Shown: positions 54,437-63,469 of the stretch, in pieces
Layout of the letters: each line of letters begins with the position of its first letter
Numbering within the stretch: position 1 is the stretch's first letter
From: Yersinia kristensenii
Lineage (GTDB): Bacteria; Pseudomonadota; Gammaproteobacteria; Enterobacterales; Enterobacteriaceae
Reading direction: 5' to 3'
Assembly: GCF_900460525.1 (NCBI RefSeq)
Contig: NZ_UHIY01000001.1
Coordinates: forward strand, 434,001-498,000
DNA length: 64,000 nt
Program-made: the position numbers and the translations under genes
The notes under the pieces: generated by a model
The model's database searches: none
The model's input: only the letters and a program-made list of their open reading frames with translations
What the model was told of the DNA's origin: nothing

Positions 54437-54784
54437 ATGAAAAGAACAACATTAGTTATGCTGCTGCTTGCCCTGTGCGGATTCTCATCTGCCAGTTCTG
54501 CATTAAGTGAATCTGAAGCAGAAGATCTTGCCGATCTGACTGCGGTATTCGTTTATCTGAAAAATGATTGCGGCTATAACGAATTACCTAACAATGAAAT
54601 CAAACGGGCAATTGTCTATTTTGCTCAACAGAATCGCTGGGACCTGCGTAACTACAATAGCTTCAATATGAATGCGTTGGGTGAAGAGAGCTATCGCGAC
54701 CTGCGTGGTATCGCGCTCCCCGTTCCGACCAAATGTAAATCTCTGGCTCGTGACTCTTTAAGTTTATTGGCCTACGCTAACTAG
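54437..54784 (+). CDS. yacC: YacC family (pilotin-like) periplasmic protein
   Basis: 115 residues from ATG 54437 (the E. coli length); ATG 54416 adds seven residues and cannot be excluded. Signal peptide MKRTTLVMLLLALCGFSSASS, then ALSESEAEDLADLTAVFVYLKNDCGY, almost identical to E. coli YacC. It belongs to the PulS/OutS pilotin-like family; two cysteines (NDCGY, TKCKSL) probably form a disulfide. Upstream lies ATCACAGTGTGAT (54389), a 13-base palindrome of unknown meaning. Confidence 0.92.
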   Translation: MKRTTLVMLLLALCGFSSASSALSESEAEDLADLTAVFVYLKNDCGYNELPNNEIKRAIVYFAQQNRWDLRNYNSFNMNALGEESYRDLRGIALPVPTKCKSLARDSLSLLAYAN

Positions 54785-54898
54785 CTACCCCGCATTTACC
54801 CTATCAGTCTGAAATTCAATCGTGCAACCTCAGCCAGAGTTGGCTATGATGTTGCCCCCATTTTTCATGGCTGTTACTGCGAAGGAGAAGCCCCGAAC

Positions 54899-55762
54899 AT
54901 GTCACAGAAAGAACTATGGTATGAAACATTACATGCCAACTTCGGCCAGTATTTTTCTGTAGAGAATGTACTGTACCGCGAAAAAACTGAGCACCAGGAT
55001 TTGGTGATTTTTGAGAACCCTGTGCTGGGCCGCGTAATGGCGTTGGATGGTGTGGTGCAAACCACCGAGCGCGATGAATTTATCTATCACGAAATGATGA
55101 CGCACGTCCCTTTGTTGGCCCATGGTCAGGTAAAGAAAGTGCTGATCATCGGCGGTGGCGATGGCGCGATGCTGCGTGAAGTCAGCCGCCACAAAGATAT
55201 TGAGCAGATTACCATGGTGGAAATTGACGCCGGTGTCGTCGAGTTCTGCCGCCAGTATCTCCCAAAGCATAATGCGGGCGCTTATGATGACCCCCGCTTC
55301 AAGTTAGTGATTGATGATGGCGTCAATTTCGTTAATCAAACGACCGAAAAATTCGATGTCATTATCTCGGATTGTACTGACCCCATCGGCCCCGGAGAAA
55401 GCTTGTTTACCTCGGCTTTTTATGAAGGATGCGCCCGTAGTTTGAACGAGGGCGGCATTTTTGTGGCGCAAAATGGCGTGTGCTTCCTGCAACAAGATGA
55501 AGCGGTCGACAGCCATAACAAACTTAGCCACTATTTCAAGGATGTCAGTTTTTATCAGGCCGCCATTCCGACCTATTACGGCGGTATCATGACCTTCGCT
55601 TGGGCGACGCAAAACCCACAGTTGCGCCAATTAGATATTGCCACGCTACAACAGCGCTTTGCCGAAGCGGGCCTGACCTGCCGCTACTATAACCCAGCTA
55701 TTCATGTCGGCAGCTTTGCCTTGCCGCAGTATTTGCTGGATGCCTTAACGGCCAAATGTTGA
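54899..55762 (+). CDS. speE: Spermidine synthase (polyamine aminopropyltransferase)
   Basis: 287 residues (E. coli 288). It transfers aminopropyl from decarboxylated SAM to putrescine, releasing methylthioadenosine that MtnN (also in the window) clears. The SAM-fold motif [28 protein letters not shown], and [19 protein letters not shown] with the catalytic Asp. The ribosome site is GAAGGAGAA. It is in operon with speD, 24 bases downstream. Confidence 0.98.
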   Translation: MSQKELWYETLHANFGQYFSVENVLYREKTEHQDLVIFENPVLGRVMALDGVVQTTERDEFIYHEMMTHVPLLAHGQVKKVLIIGGGDGAMLREVSRHKDIEQITMVEIDAGVVEFCRQYLPKHNAGAYDDPRFKLVIDDGVNFVNQTTEKFDVIISDCTDPIGPGESLFTSAFYEGCARSLNEGGIFVAQNGVCFLQQDEAVDSHNKLSHYFKDVSFYQAAIPTYYGGIMTFAWATQNPQLRQLDIATLQQRFAEAGLTCRYYNPAIHVGSFALPQYLLDALTAKC

Positions 55763-55786
55763 TCATTAGTAAGGAGGTGAACTAAA

Positions 55787-56581
55787 TTGTCCAAGCTTAA
55801 ACTACACGGCTTCAACAACCTGACGAAAAGCCTGAGTTTTTGTATTTACGATATTTGTTATGCCGAGACCGCAGACGACCGCGATGGCTATATCGCCTAC
55901 ATTGACGAACAGTATAATGCCAACCGCCTGACTGAGATTTTGACTGAAACCTGCTCGATCATTGGCGCAAACATTTTGAATATCGCCCGTCAGGATTACG
56001 ATCCTCAAGGGGCGAGTGTCACTATTTTGGTCAGCGAAGAGCCGGTCGATCCGCGCGATGTTGATAACTCCGAGCACCCCGGCCCACTACCGAGTGCGGT
56101 GGTCGCCCACTTGGATAAGAGCCATATTTGCGTCCATACCTATCCGGAAAGCCACCCTGAAGCAGGGTTATGCACTTTCCGTGCAGATATTGAAGTCTCG
56201 ACCTGTGGCGTTATTTCACCGCTGAAAGCGCTGAATTACCTTATCCACCAATTGGAATCCGATATTGTTACTATGGATTACCGGGTGCGTGGTTTTACCC
56301 GTGATATCAACGGGGTAAAACATTTCATTGACCATAAAATCAACTCGATTCAGAACTTTATGTCTGACGATATGAAGTCGCTGTATCACATGATGGATGT
56401 GAATGTTTATCAGGAAAACATTTTCCATACCAAAATGATGCTGAAAGATTTCGATTTGAAGCACTATCTGTTTAACGCCAAGCCAGAAGAGCTGAGCGCC
56501 GCAGAACGAGAACGAATTACCCGCCTGTTATACAAAGAAATGCAGGAAATCTACTATGGCCGTAACGTGCCAGAAGTGTGA
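55787..56581 (+). CDS. speD: S-adenosylmethionine decarboxylase proenzyme
   Basis: 264 residues (E. coli 264). It makes decarboxylated SAM for SpeE. It starts at TTG 55787 behind a perfect AAGGAGGTGA; no ATG is available in the conserved N-terminus ([17 protein letters not shown]). Self-cleavage to the pyruvoyl subunit occurs before the serine in [15 protein letters not shown]; downstream, [20 protein letters not shown]. The strong SD with a weak start codon may set a moderate expression level. Confidence 0.97.
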   Translation: MSKLKLHGFNNLTKSLSFCIYDICYAETADDRDGYIAYIDEQYNANRLTEILTETCSIIGANILNIARQDYDPQGASVTILVSEEPVDPRDVDNSEHPGPLPSAVVAHLDKSHICVHTYPESHPEAGLCTFRADIEVSTCGVISPLKALNYLIHQLESDIVTMDYRVRGFTRDINGVKHFIDHKINSIQNFMSDDMKSLYHMMDVNVYQENIFHTKMMLKDFDLKHYLFNAKPEELSAAERERITRLLYKEMQEIYYGRNVPEV

Positions 56582-56605
56582 TGTCGTTTGGGTAAAATCA
56601 GGTTT

Positions 56606-56634
56606 AAAATCCCGGCTTTTGACCGGGATTTTTT
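56606..56634 (+). terminator. Rho-independent terminator of speED
   Basis: AATCCCGG and CCGGGATT pair around CTTTTGA and end in TTTTTT, about 25 bases after the speD stop. Confidence 0.9.
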
Positions 56635-56667
56635 GATTAAGGAAGCAGGGCAAGTAAGGGGAAAATA

Positions 56668-57165
56668 TCAGCCTTTACAGCGGCTAAGGGCTAATCGCAA
56701 TGCGGCACCGATTTCTTCTGGAATACTGTCTGCGGGGATAACAACATCATCCGATTCCTTTATCCCTCTGCCGCTCCATGCCTCTAGTTTTTCATGGCGC
56801 GTGGGTGAGATGGTGATCAAATCATTAATACAATGAATAGAACAGTTTTTCATGTCCTTAAATAATGCCCGCTTGGTTTTATAACCGTATTTCTCCATCA
56901 GCATCGCTATCCAGGCCGCATATTGCTCTTTGCCTGTTTCAAGATCAAAAAAGTCCGCAGACTCCTCAAGTGATAATGTCCGGCTATTTGATAACGCAAT
57001 AAGGACAGCGTCACCGATAGTTTGATTATCTGCATCTGGTGGTAATAGATGGGAAGGAAAAAGTGGATCCCTACGCACCCTACCCAGCCCAGAATCAGTT
57101 TCAACACTCAAAAAGTCTTTAGTAGAATAAACCGATACCCAGTAGTCTTGATCTTTATTAAACAT
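56668..57165 (-). CDS. cdiI: Probable CDI immunity protein for the orphan EC869-class toxin
   Basis: 165 residues, no signal peptide, mixed alpha/beta with [19 protein letters not shown] and [12 protein letters not shown]. It starts five bases... immediately after the stop of the orphan CdiA-CT toxin module (57168), with AGGTGA inside the toxin end. That tight toxin-immunity order, and its resemblance to CdiI proteins paired with EC869/YPIII-type CdiA toxins, support the call. The immunity function is inferred from pairing; it should bind and block that toxin only. It is convergent with speD. Confidence 0.72.
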   Translation of the reverse strand: MFNKDQDYWVSVYSTKDFLSVETDSGLGRVRRDPLFPSHLLPPDADNQTIGDAVLIALSNSRTLSLEESADFFDLETGKEQYAAWIAMLMEKYGYKTKRALFKDMKNCSIHCINDLITISPTRHEKLEAWSGRGIKESDDVVIPADSIPEEIGAALRLALSRCKG

Positions 57166-57167
57166 AA

Positions 57168-57614
57168 CTATTTCACCTGTGTCACAGTAACTTTTACACC
57201 CTGGCTTCTACCATACTCAATTACCCGATTTCTCTCTGTCCACTGAGTTTTATTTGTCAGGGCTGGAACAGCCAATTGTATTTCTCTGTTCGAGATCATT
57301 GAAGATTTTAACTGTTCGCCTGAAAGAGTATGTGTATGAAACTTCACTACCTCATCAATATTCCCTTTCAGCGAACTGTAGATTTGCCTTGGGTTTGCCA
57401 CCCTGACTGCCGTGGTAGTATCCAGGGTTTTTACACTGATGGCAGTTCGTGAGATGCGATTATAGTAATCAAATGTCTTAAAGTTTGCGGGTAACCGTGA
57501 ATTTTGCGGAAGCTGAGTCCCGACATAATTCTCCCACGGCATTCCTTGCTGGCTAATACCTTGCCCCCATTTAATGCCGGTTACTGACTGGTTTACCGTC
57601 GCAATACTTGGCAC
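57168..57614 (-). CDS. Orphan CdiA-CT toxin module (EC869-like DNase domain)
   Basis: 148 codons from GTG 57614. The sequence [58 protein letters not shown] and [17 protein letters not shown] matches the zinc-dependent nuclease domain of EC869/YPIII CdiA toxins. It lacks the CdiA secretion and delivery regions, has an in-frame TGA seven codons... just upstream, and no ribosome site, so it looks like a displaced, probably silent toxin tip. Such orphan cdiA-CT/cdiI modules are typically found 3' of the working cdiA and can recombine onto it. Confidence 0.8.
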   Translation of the reverse strand: MPSIATVNQSVTGIKWGQGISQQGMPWENYVGTQLPQNSRLPANFKTFDYYNRISRTAISVKTLDTTTAVRVANPRQIYSSLKGNIDEVVKFHTHTLSGEQLKSSMISNREIQLAVPALTNKTQWTERNRVIEYGRSQGVKVTVTQVK

Positions 57615-57718
57615 CCTAGACGGTAATCACTGAGTAATAATGGTTAATAATTGAGATTGAAATTAATTTCTGATTATAAAATAAGACTCCAACTAACTAT
57701 GACTGGGGTCCAATATTA

Positions 57719-58006
57719 TTAACGATAGATAATTTCGTACTCACTGCCCAGTTCATCACGTAAACGCTGAGCTAATTCATATCCATCAGCTATAAACATT
57801 TCCTCTTCACTGGTACTCTTAAATCCCGACGATGCTGGATCATCCATATTAAGTATCGCTTCGAACCGATCTGCCCAACGTTTGAGGCTATCTTGAAGTT
57901 CAGTAGATATAGGCAACTCATTAGGTGAAATATCACCAAAATCATTAGGCGTTGTTCCCCATAATGGATGGCATCCATAATCAGCCATTAATTTTATCGT
58001 TTTCAC
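57719..58006 (-). CDS. cdiI: Probable immunity protein for the CdiA C-terminal toxin
   Basis: 95 residues, acidic, with ADYGCHPLWGT near the start, LPISTELQDSLKRWADRFE, and the conserved-looking DDPASSGF and ELAQRLRDELGSEYEI. ATG 58006 overlaps the cdiA stop by four bases (ATGA), the classical coupling of a CDI toxin with its immunity gene. It should protect the producer from the CdiA tip. Function is inferred from context and from similar small proteins seen beside BECR-type toxins. Confidence 0.78.
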   Translation of the reverse strand: MKTIKLMADYGCHPLWGTTPNDFGDISPNELPISTELQDSLKRWADRFEAILNMDDPASSGFKSTSEEEMFIADGYELAQRLRDELGSEYEIIYR

Positions 58007-61000
58007 TTCACTGTCCCTCTCAAATTAGCGCCAACAATGTAACCATTATTTCCGACAGTAATTGCAATGTTATATTTTTGTCCATTTATAACAGTTTCGT
58101 AAATTGGGCGGCCAATACCAGAGCCTTGGTAGCCAACAATTTTTCCATCAGCAACAGCTTTCATTACTACTCTAGGTATTTGTACTTCAGAAACGCCAAT
58201 TTTAGCAAATTGACTACCATGCTCCTCTACAATATGTCTCAATCCTGCTGTAGCACTGCCTTTTTCAAGGAAAACAATCTGTCCACTTGGGGTACGAGCT
58301 ATCGCTAGAACATTTTCAGGCGTAAATTTCACACCATTGGTAGCTAACTCATCAAGCAAAGCAGGATGTACCGTTGGCCCTTCCCCCCTAAACTTTTTCA
58401 CCTGCCCGGCGGCAAAGCGCGCGCTACCCGTTGCTACACCGCCAGCGCCTACGGCATAACCGCCATATTCAACCAGCAGTTTACCCGCTTCAACACCGGA
58501 ATCATATGCGCCTCTGGCTCCGGCTTGCTGGTAATGTGCTTCCATTCTGTCAATTCGTGATAGCCAGTCTTGCTTGACACTTTGCGCCACCTTGCCCAAC
58601 ACATCATCGCTGTTAATCAGCTCTTTCAGTGCCATAAAGGTTTGTTTAGGCTCTTTCAGCACCCCAAGCAGCCCTATTGCACTGTCATGCAAACCCTCCG
58701 GCACACCAGCAACAATACCTGCTGCAAAAGCGCCGTCTTGTGTCGCGCTGGTTATTCCCCAACGAATGAAAACATTACCTTTATCGGCCAGTGTGTTAGC
58801 CGCATTCATCTCAGCCTCCATCAGTTTTTGCTGATGGTGGCTAAGATAGTTATAACGGAATGTCATTTCAGCGGCATTAGCACCGCTGTATGCCCCCTCC
58901 GCTTTTCCGGTAAACACCGCACCGGTCACACCGCCCAAGAACCGAACGAACTGAGCCTGACGTTCAGATTTTTCCTGCCAGTTTTGTGAGCCGATAAAAT
59001 TCTCACCCATCACCACACCGGCAAGCTCGGCGGCCAGTGCCCCTGCTGCCGCGCCTTTACCATCGCCGCCACCAATTTCAGCGGCAACACCCGCCACCAG
59101 TGCATGACTCAGCGCTTTGCCCTGCACGCCCAATACACTGCCGTTATTGCCAATTAAATGCGCCCCCTCGGCATGTAACTGGCCGCCAATATTGGTGAGT
59201 AGTGCCGTGGTCAGATTATCTTTAAAACTGCCACCATTAATGCCGGTATTTAGGCTGGAACTGATAAGTGATTGGCCAGCAACTCGCTGCGCGACCTTGC
59301 TCCAATCGCCGTTACTCAGGCGCGGTAATTTAGCCGCACTGGCACCATCGGCGGCAGTATTAAAGCCCATCAGCGAATCAAACCCGCTCAATGCGCCCCC
59401 CACCGCCATTGAGGTGGCCAGGGATTTCACCGACTCGTTACTGCCCAAGGTACTGAATGTTTTAGATAAATCGCCTTTATGTTCAACTAACGCCACCGCC
59501 GCCTGTGCGGCCAACGATGACATACCCGCCGTGACCGCCCCACCAGCTACCCCGCTACCGACAGCAATGTTGGCATGGGCAACCAGGCTTGAACCCGAGG
59601 TGGCAACAGCCACACCAATGGCAATCAATGCCGCCACCACCGGGTTCAGGTGTTCACTTTTGTGATCCCAGCTATGATAGGCATCCATCACTTTTTGCCA
59701 CTGCACGTCATCGCGCAAATGCAGATCTTTTAACCATTCATTGCCGGGGATGGTGGCCAGTTCATTAACCGCCGCCTGTACCGATTGGTTATTTTGCGCT
59801 TTAACATCTGCGCTAATCCCATCAGCAGCATTTACCCTAAACTCGCCCCCCGTTTGTACGCTGGGCAGCACCCATTTATCTTTCTGGTATCCTTTATCGG
59901 TGTTTTTGATGTAGAAACCTTTCGATAAGCTGGTTTTTTGCTCAAATGTGGTGTTTTTGACCGCTTCGAAAATCACTTTGCCGTGGGTGCTGGTCAGTTT
60001 GGCATTCTGGCCAGCAGCAATTTTGCTCGCCTGATAGGTACTGTCATCGCGGCTTAGCAAGCTGATATCACCATCAGCCGTGAATTCCGTCACTTTATTG
60101 GTCGCCACATGATGGACATTATGGTGCGATTTTTTTCGCCCCCACCATTTGCGGGTACTCCAGCGTTCTTCGGCATGGCTGGTTTCTTCCATTGCCTGGG
60201 CGAATAAATAGCCACCCTCGGCAGCAATATCCATCACTTTTTTAGCTACCAACTGAGTAGCCTGAAACAAGATGCTGCCGTTTGAAATTAACGTCAGTGC
60301 ACCGCCGCTGTTGAGCTGGGTGGATTGCTGGAGTTTTCTGTAGCTGGAATTATCGCCACCGCCGTAATGATCTTCGTTCAACACCGATTCAAAGCGCATA
60401 TTGCCGCCGGAAGTCAGTGTCATGTCACCACCGGAGGTCAGTTCTGCGCCCTGGGTGATAAAATCATGATTGGCCACCACATTCAGAGTGTTGCCGGCTT
60501 TCAAGCGAGTAGCGGCGTGGCGGGTGTAGCGTGAGTCATCAGCCCAATCAATACCAGTGTATGGCAGCACCGCCAGTTGAATATGTTGTCCCGCTAATAA
60601 GGTGAGATTATTGTCCGCATTAATATTGCTGCCCCGGGTCAGAATATCGCGACCGGCATTAATTAAGGTATTGCCTTTGGCATTTATCTGAACTGTATAA
60701 TCAGGGGTTTGGGCGCGAGGGAATATATTATAATATGTAGAGCCTGAATGGTTGTTATTATAACGCTCCATAAGATCTGACCAAACAGTTATATTATAGG
60801 GTTCCAGTTCAATATCACGAGCAGCGTGCAAGTTAATATCCTGTCCGGCGTTTAGCTGGATCCCCTGTAACGTCAGGTTATTACCGGCATTCAGTATATT
60901 ATCGCCATTACTGGTTAATCGATTGGATAGCGATAATAGTTGGTTAATATTTTCCATATACTTGTCTGGATCCAAAAATCCATCGGTAATTAGGATTTCT

Positions 61001-63207
61001 TCTGGCTTGAGTATATGTGAAATATTAATATCATGGCCGGCCGATAAGCTAATATTAGCTGCCGGATGGATAATGGTGTCGGTTAAGTTAATATCTTTAC
61101 CTGCAATGGCAGTAAAATCGTGTCTGGCTTTAATGAGATTAAATACCCGCGCATCATCTGGCTGACGCGAAGACATGTCAGGTGAATTTGTTTTAATATT
61201 CCCCTCACGGCTCAGAAATAAAATGTTGCTCCCCAAAAATTCACTTGATGATGAGTAAATATCATTCAGTGCCGTCAGTGAAATATCCTGACCACGCAAA
61301 CTGCTATTGGCTAATGCAATGCTGTCTTCTGCAATAAAGGTAATGTCGCCACTGGCCTGTATTAAATCACTGCTGGAAATAGTCTTACCATGCAGTAAAA
61401 TATTATGGCCTTTTAATACCGGCGGTGTGAACTCGGATAATGATAAGGGAGCAGCTTTATCTAACTCCGGCACCGGGCGCTGTAACTGAATATTGTTGTT
61501 AAAGTCCAGCACGATATTTCCACCCGCCGTGATTGTCGCACTGTGTTTTTCAGCCTCAGTTAACTGGTAAAACAATCGACTGTCATGGAAAACATAATAA
61601 TCCGGCCAGTGATAATCCACTTTATAATAACGAAATTCATCTTTTACCCAATGACTGGAGCTGCCGTTTAAAAAATCATTACCGGTCAGGAAAATATCTT
61701 TCGTGGCACTGATGTGGCTGTTTTTATTCTCTAACTGGCTGGCATTAATATACAAATCATTCCCTGAATACAGGGTGGCAGCCGGTGATAATGCATTTAG
61801 TTGCCAAACACTTTTTTCAGTGTTGATCCGCCAGACACCACTTTGCCATTCACCGGTTTCGATGGCACCAAACCATTTTTCGGGCAATTCTCGGGTGGGC
61901 CAGTCGTATTCTAATGTGATGATAACTTTGCCCGGTGAATCGCTATCGTCATCATAATCATTAAGTTGGCGCGAATCCGGAATTAATTTCTGCCACCCGG
62001 CAGTCACTATCGGGCGACTATTTTCCAGTTTTTCAGTACGGATAATTAAATCACCACTATTGGTTTTAATGGTGCCGGATTTATTTTCAACCCGCGTATT
62101 TTTATTCCCTGCGGCATCTTTTTGTATCCATATATTGTTATTAGCAATAAGCAGCGCTTGTTGGCCGGCATTTTTTACTTGATCACTAAAAATACGCAGA
62201 TCGCCCTCTGCCGCTACCCGGCCGAAATTATTAAACTCGCTATTGACTAGCGAAATATCACGGCCGCTAAGTAATTTACTGCCCGCAGAAATAGTGGCTT
62301 TTTTACTGACAATATTCAGATCTTTTTTCGCGAAAAGATTACCTAATGTCACATTGCCCGCGACATCAATATTTGCATCGCCCTCGATAATGAAAATATT
62401 TTTAAGGTTAGCAGCCACACCTTTTTCCGTTGATACCAGGCGGATACGATCAGCATACATCCCACCGAGAACGTGGGTATCTATCGCCAGTGCGGGGGTG
62501 GCTCCCGCTGCGGGTAAAGGTTGAATACTCCCATTCTGATAATCAACCTGATTAACACCCAGAATAATATCAAGCTGATTTGCATAGATTTTACCGTCAA
62601 GCTTGAGCGTGCGGCTGATGATGGCGGTATCATCCTGATGACGAGTATTTAGTCCTTTATCACCTATAGTGATAGCACCGCCCACAACATTTAGCCGCTC
62701 CAGCGCCCCTTGCGGGTTCAATATCGGCGTCCCGGTGGTTAACGTCATTGTGTCTATATTGCTAAACCAGCTGTCATTGGCAATCAGCCCATTGAGATTG
62801 GCGATAATCACACTGGCCTTGGGGCCAAAAACTGCCAGCATTCCTTCTAGTGATGACGGCTGACGGCTCGTCACTTCGTTGATAATCAATCGGGCAGCAT
62901 TATCGCCAGTTAAATGTGGATTGGCGGCCAAATGACCGGTTAATTTCGAATTGAGATCCACTTGACTGTTATTTAACACCGCCCCCTTGGGGGGAACATT
63001 AAAATCACGATAGCGGTTATGAGAGACACCGGCGGCATTGGGTGTGGCGATATTAACCACCGGAGTCTCGCCGTAAAGTTTCACTGTTGTTTGGCGATCC
63101 ACGGCTTGAATACCGGCAGCCATGGCCGGGTGCAAAGGGTACACCGCCGTCAAATAAATCAGTATCCAGCTCAGTATACGCACGCGTCGATAAGCAAATC
63201 CGGCCAT
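58003..63207 (-). CDS. cdiA: CdiA/TpsA-type filamentous haemagglutinin-like exoprotein with C-terminal toxin
   Basis: 1734 residues, short for CdiA (often over 3000). Signal peptide (about 1-30, ending HPAMAA), then a TPS secretion domain (about 31-270) with NPHL near residue 93 and IIANLNGLIAN near 132, where most TpsA proteins have NPNG-type sequence. Haemagglutinin repeats run to about residue 1150, a DUF637-type region from about 1185, and a pretoxin-like RYNYLSHHQQ near 1450 (VENN absent). The last about 120 residues (KGSATAGLRHIVEEHGSQF, GYQGSGIGRPIYE, ITVGNNGYIVGAN) resemble BECR-fold RNase toxins; the exact family is not certain. AGGAAGG precedes ATG 63207. No tpsB/cdiB gene is next to it. 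Confidence 0.88.
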   Translation of the reverse strand: MAGFAYRRVRILSWILIYLTAVYPLHPAMAAGIQAVDRQTTVKLYGETPVVNIATPNAAGVSHNRYRDFNVPPKGAVLNNSQVDLNSKLTGHLAANPHLTGDNAARLIINEVTSRQPSSLEGMLAVFGPKASVIIANLNGLIANDSWFSNIDTMTLTTGTPILNPQGALERLNVVGGAITIGDKGLNTRHQDDTAIISRTLKLDGKIYANQLDIILGVNQVDYQNGSIQPLPAAGATPALAIDTHVLGGMYADRIRLVSTEKGVAANLKNIFIIEGDANIDVAGNVTLGNLFAKKDLNIVSKKATISAGSKLLSGRDISLVNSEFNNFGRVAAEGDLRIFSDQVKNAGQQALLIANNNIWIQKDAAGNKNTRVENKSGTIKTNSGDLIIRTEKLENSRPIVTAGWQKLIPDSRQLNDYDDDSDSPGKVIITLEYDWPTRELPEKWFGAIETGEWQSGVWRINTEKSVWQLNALSPAATLYSGNDLYINASQLENKNSHISATKDIFLTGNDFLNGSSSHWVKDEFRYYKVDYHWPDYYVFHDSRLFYQLTEAEKHSATITAGGNIVLDFNNNIQLQRPVPELDKAAPLSLSEFTPPVLKGHNILLHGKTISSSDLIQASGDITFIAEDSIALANSSLRGQDISLTALNDIYSSSSEFLGSNILFLSREGNIKTNSPDMSSRQPDDARVFNLIKARHDFTAIAGKDINLTDTIIHPAANISLSAGHDINISHILKPEEILITDGFLDPDKYMENINQLLSLSNRLTSNGDNILNAGNNLTLQGIQLNAGQDINLHAARDIELEPYNITVWSDLMERYNNNHSGSTYYNIFPRAQTPDYTVQINAKGNTLINAGRDILTRGSNINADNNLTLLAGQHIQLAVLPYTGIDWADDSRYTRHAATRLKAGNTLNVVANHDFITQGAELTSGGDMTLTSGGNMRFESVLNEDHYGGGDNSSYRKLQQSTQLNSGGALTLISNGSILFQATQLVAKKVMDIAAEGGYLFAQAMEETSHAEERWSTRKWWGRKKSHHNVHHVATNKVTEFTADGDISLLSRDDSTYQASKIAAGQNAKLTSTHGKVIFEAVKNTTFEQKTSLSKGFYIKNTDKGYQKDKWVLPSVQTGGEFRVNAADGISADVKAQNNQSVQAAVNELATIPGNEWLKDLHLRDDVQWQKVMDAYHSWDHKSEHLNPVVAALIAIGVAVATSGSSLVAHANIAVGSGVAGGAVTAGMSSLAAQAAVALVEHKGDLSKTFSTLGSNESVKSLATSMAVGGALSGFDSLMGFNTAADGASAAKLPRLSNGDWSKVAQRVAGQSLISSSLNTGINGGSFKDNLTTALLTNIGGQLHAEGAHLIGNNGSVLGVQGKALSHALVAGVAAEIGGGDGKGAAAGALAAELAGVVMGENFIGSQNWQEKSERQAQFVRFLGGVTGAVFTGKAEGAYSGANAAEMTFRYNYLSHHQQKLMEAEMNAANTLADKGNVFIRWGITSATQDGAFAAGIVAGVPEGLHDSAIGLLGVLKEPKQTFMALKELINSDDVLGKVAQSVKQDWLSRIDRMEAHYQQAGARGAYDSGVEAGKLLVEYGGYAVGAGGVATGSARFAAGQVKKFRGEGPTVHPALLDELATNGVKFTPENVLAIARTPSGQIVFLEKGSATAGLRHIVEEHGSQFAKIGVSEVQIPRVVMKAVADGKIVGYQGSGIGRPIYETVINGQKYNIAITVGNNGYIVGANLRGTVK

Positions 63208-63469
63208 AAATCACCTTCCTGGTGCTGTGGGGGATACGCGGCTGATTTGCATTGATAAGAGGAAATCGGCAAGCCAGCCTGAGAGAACAACTCACGGGTT
63301 AGCCTATGTAATTTTCGGTGCAAATATTATGGCAGTTTGGCTGATTTGCTATTTTAACCCCTTACCCATTGAGCAAATAATTGGTTGCAGCTATTCCCAT
63401 CATCCTGATTGACGATGTATAAGGAGATCCGTTTTTTTGTCTGACGTTGCATAAGGATGATGCCGCCCC

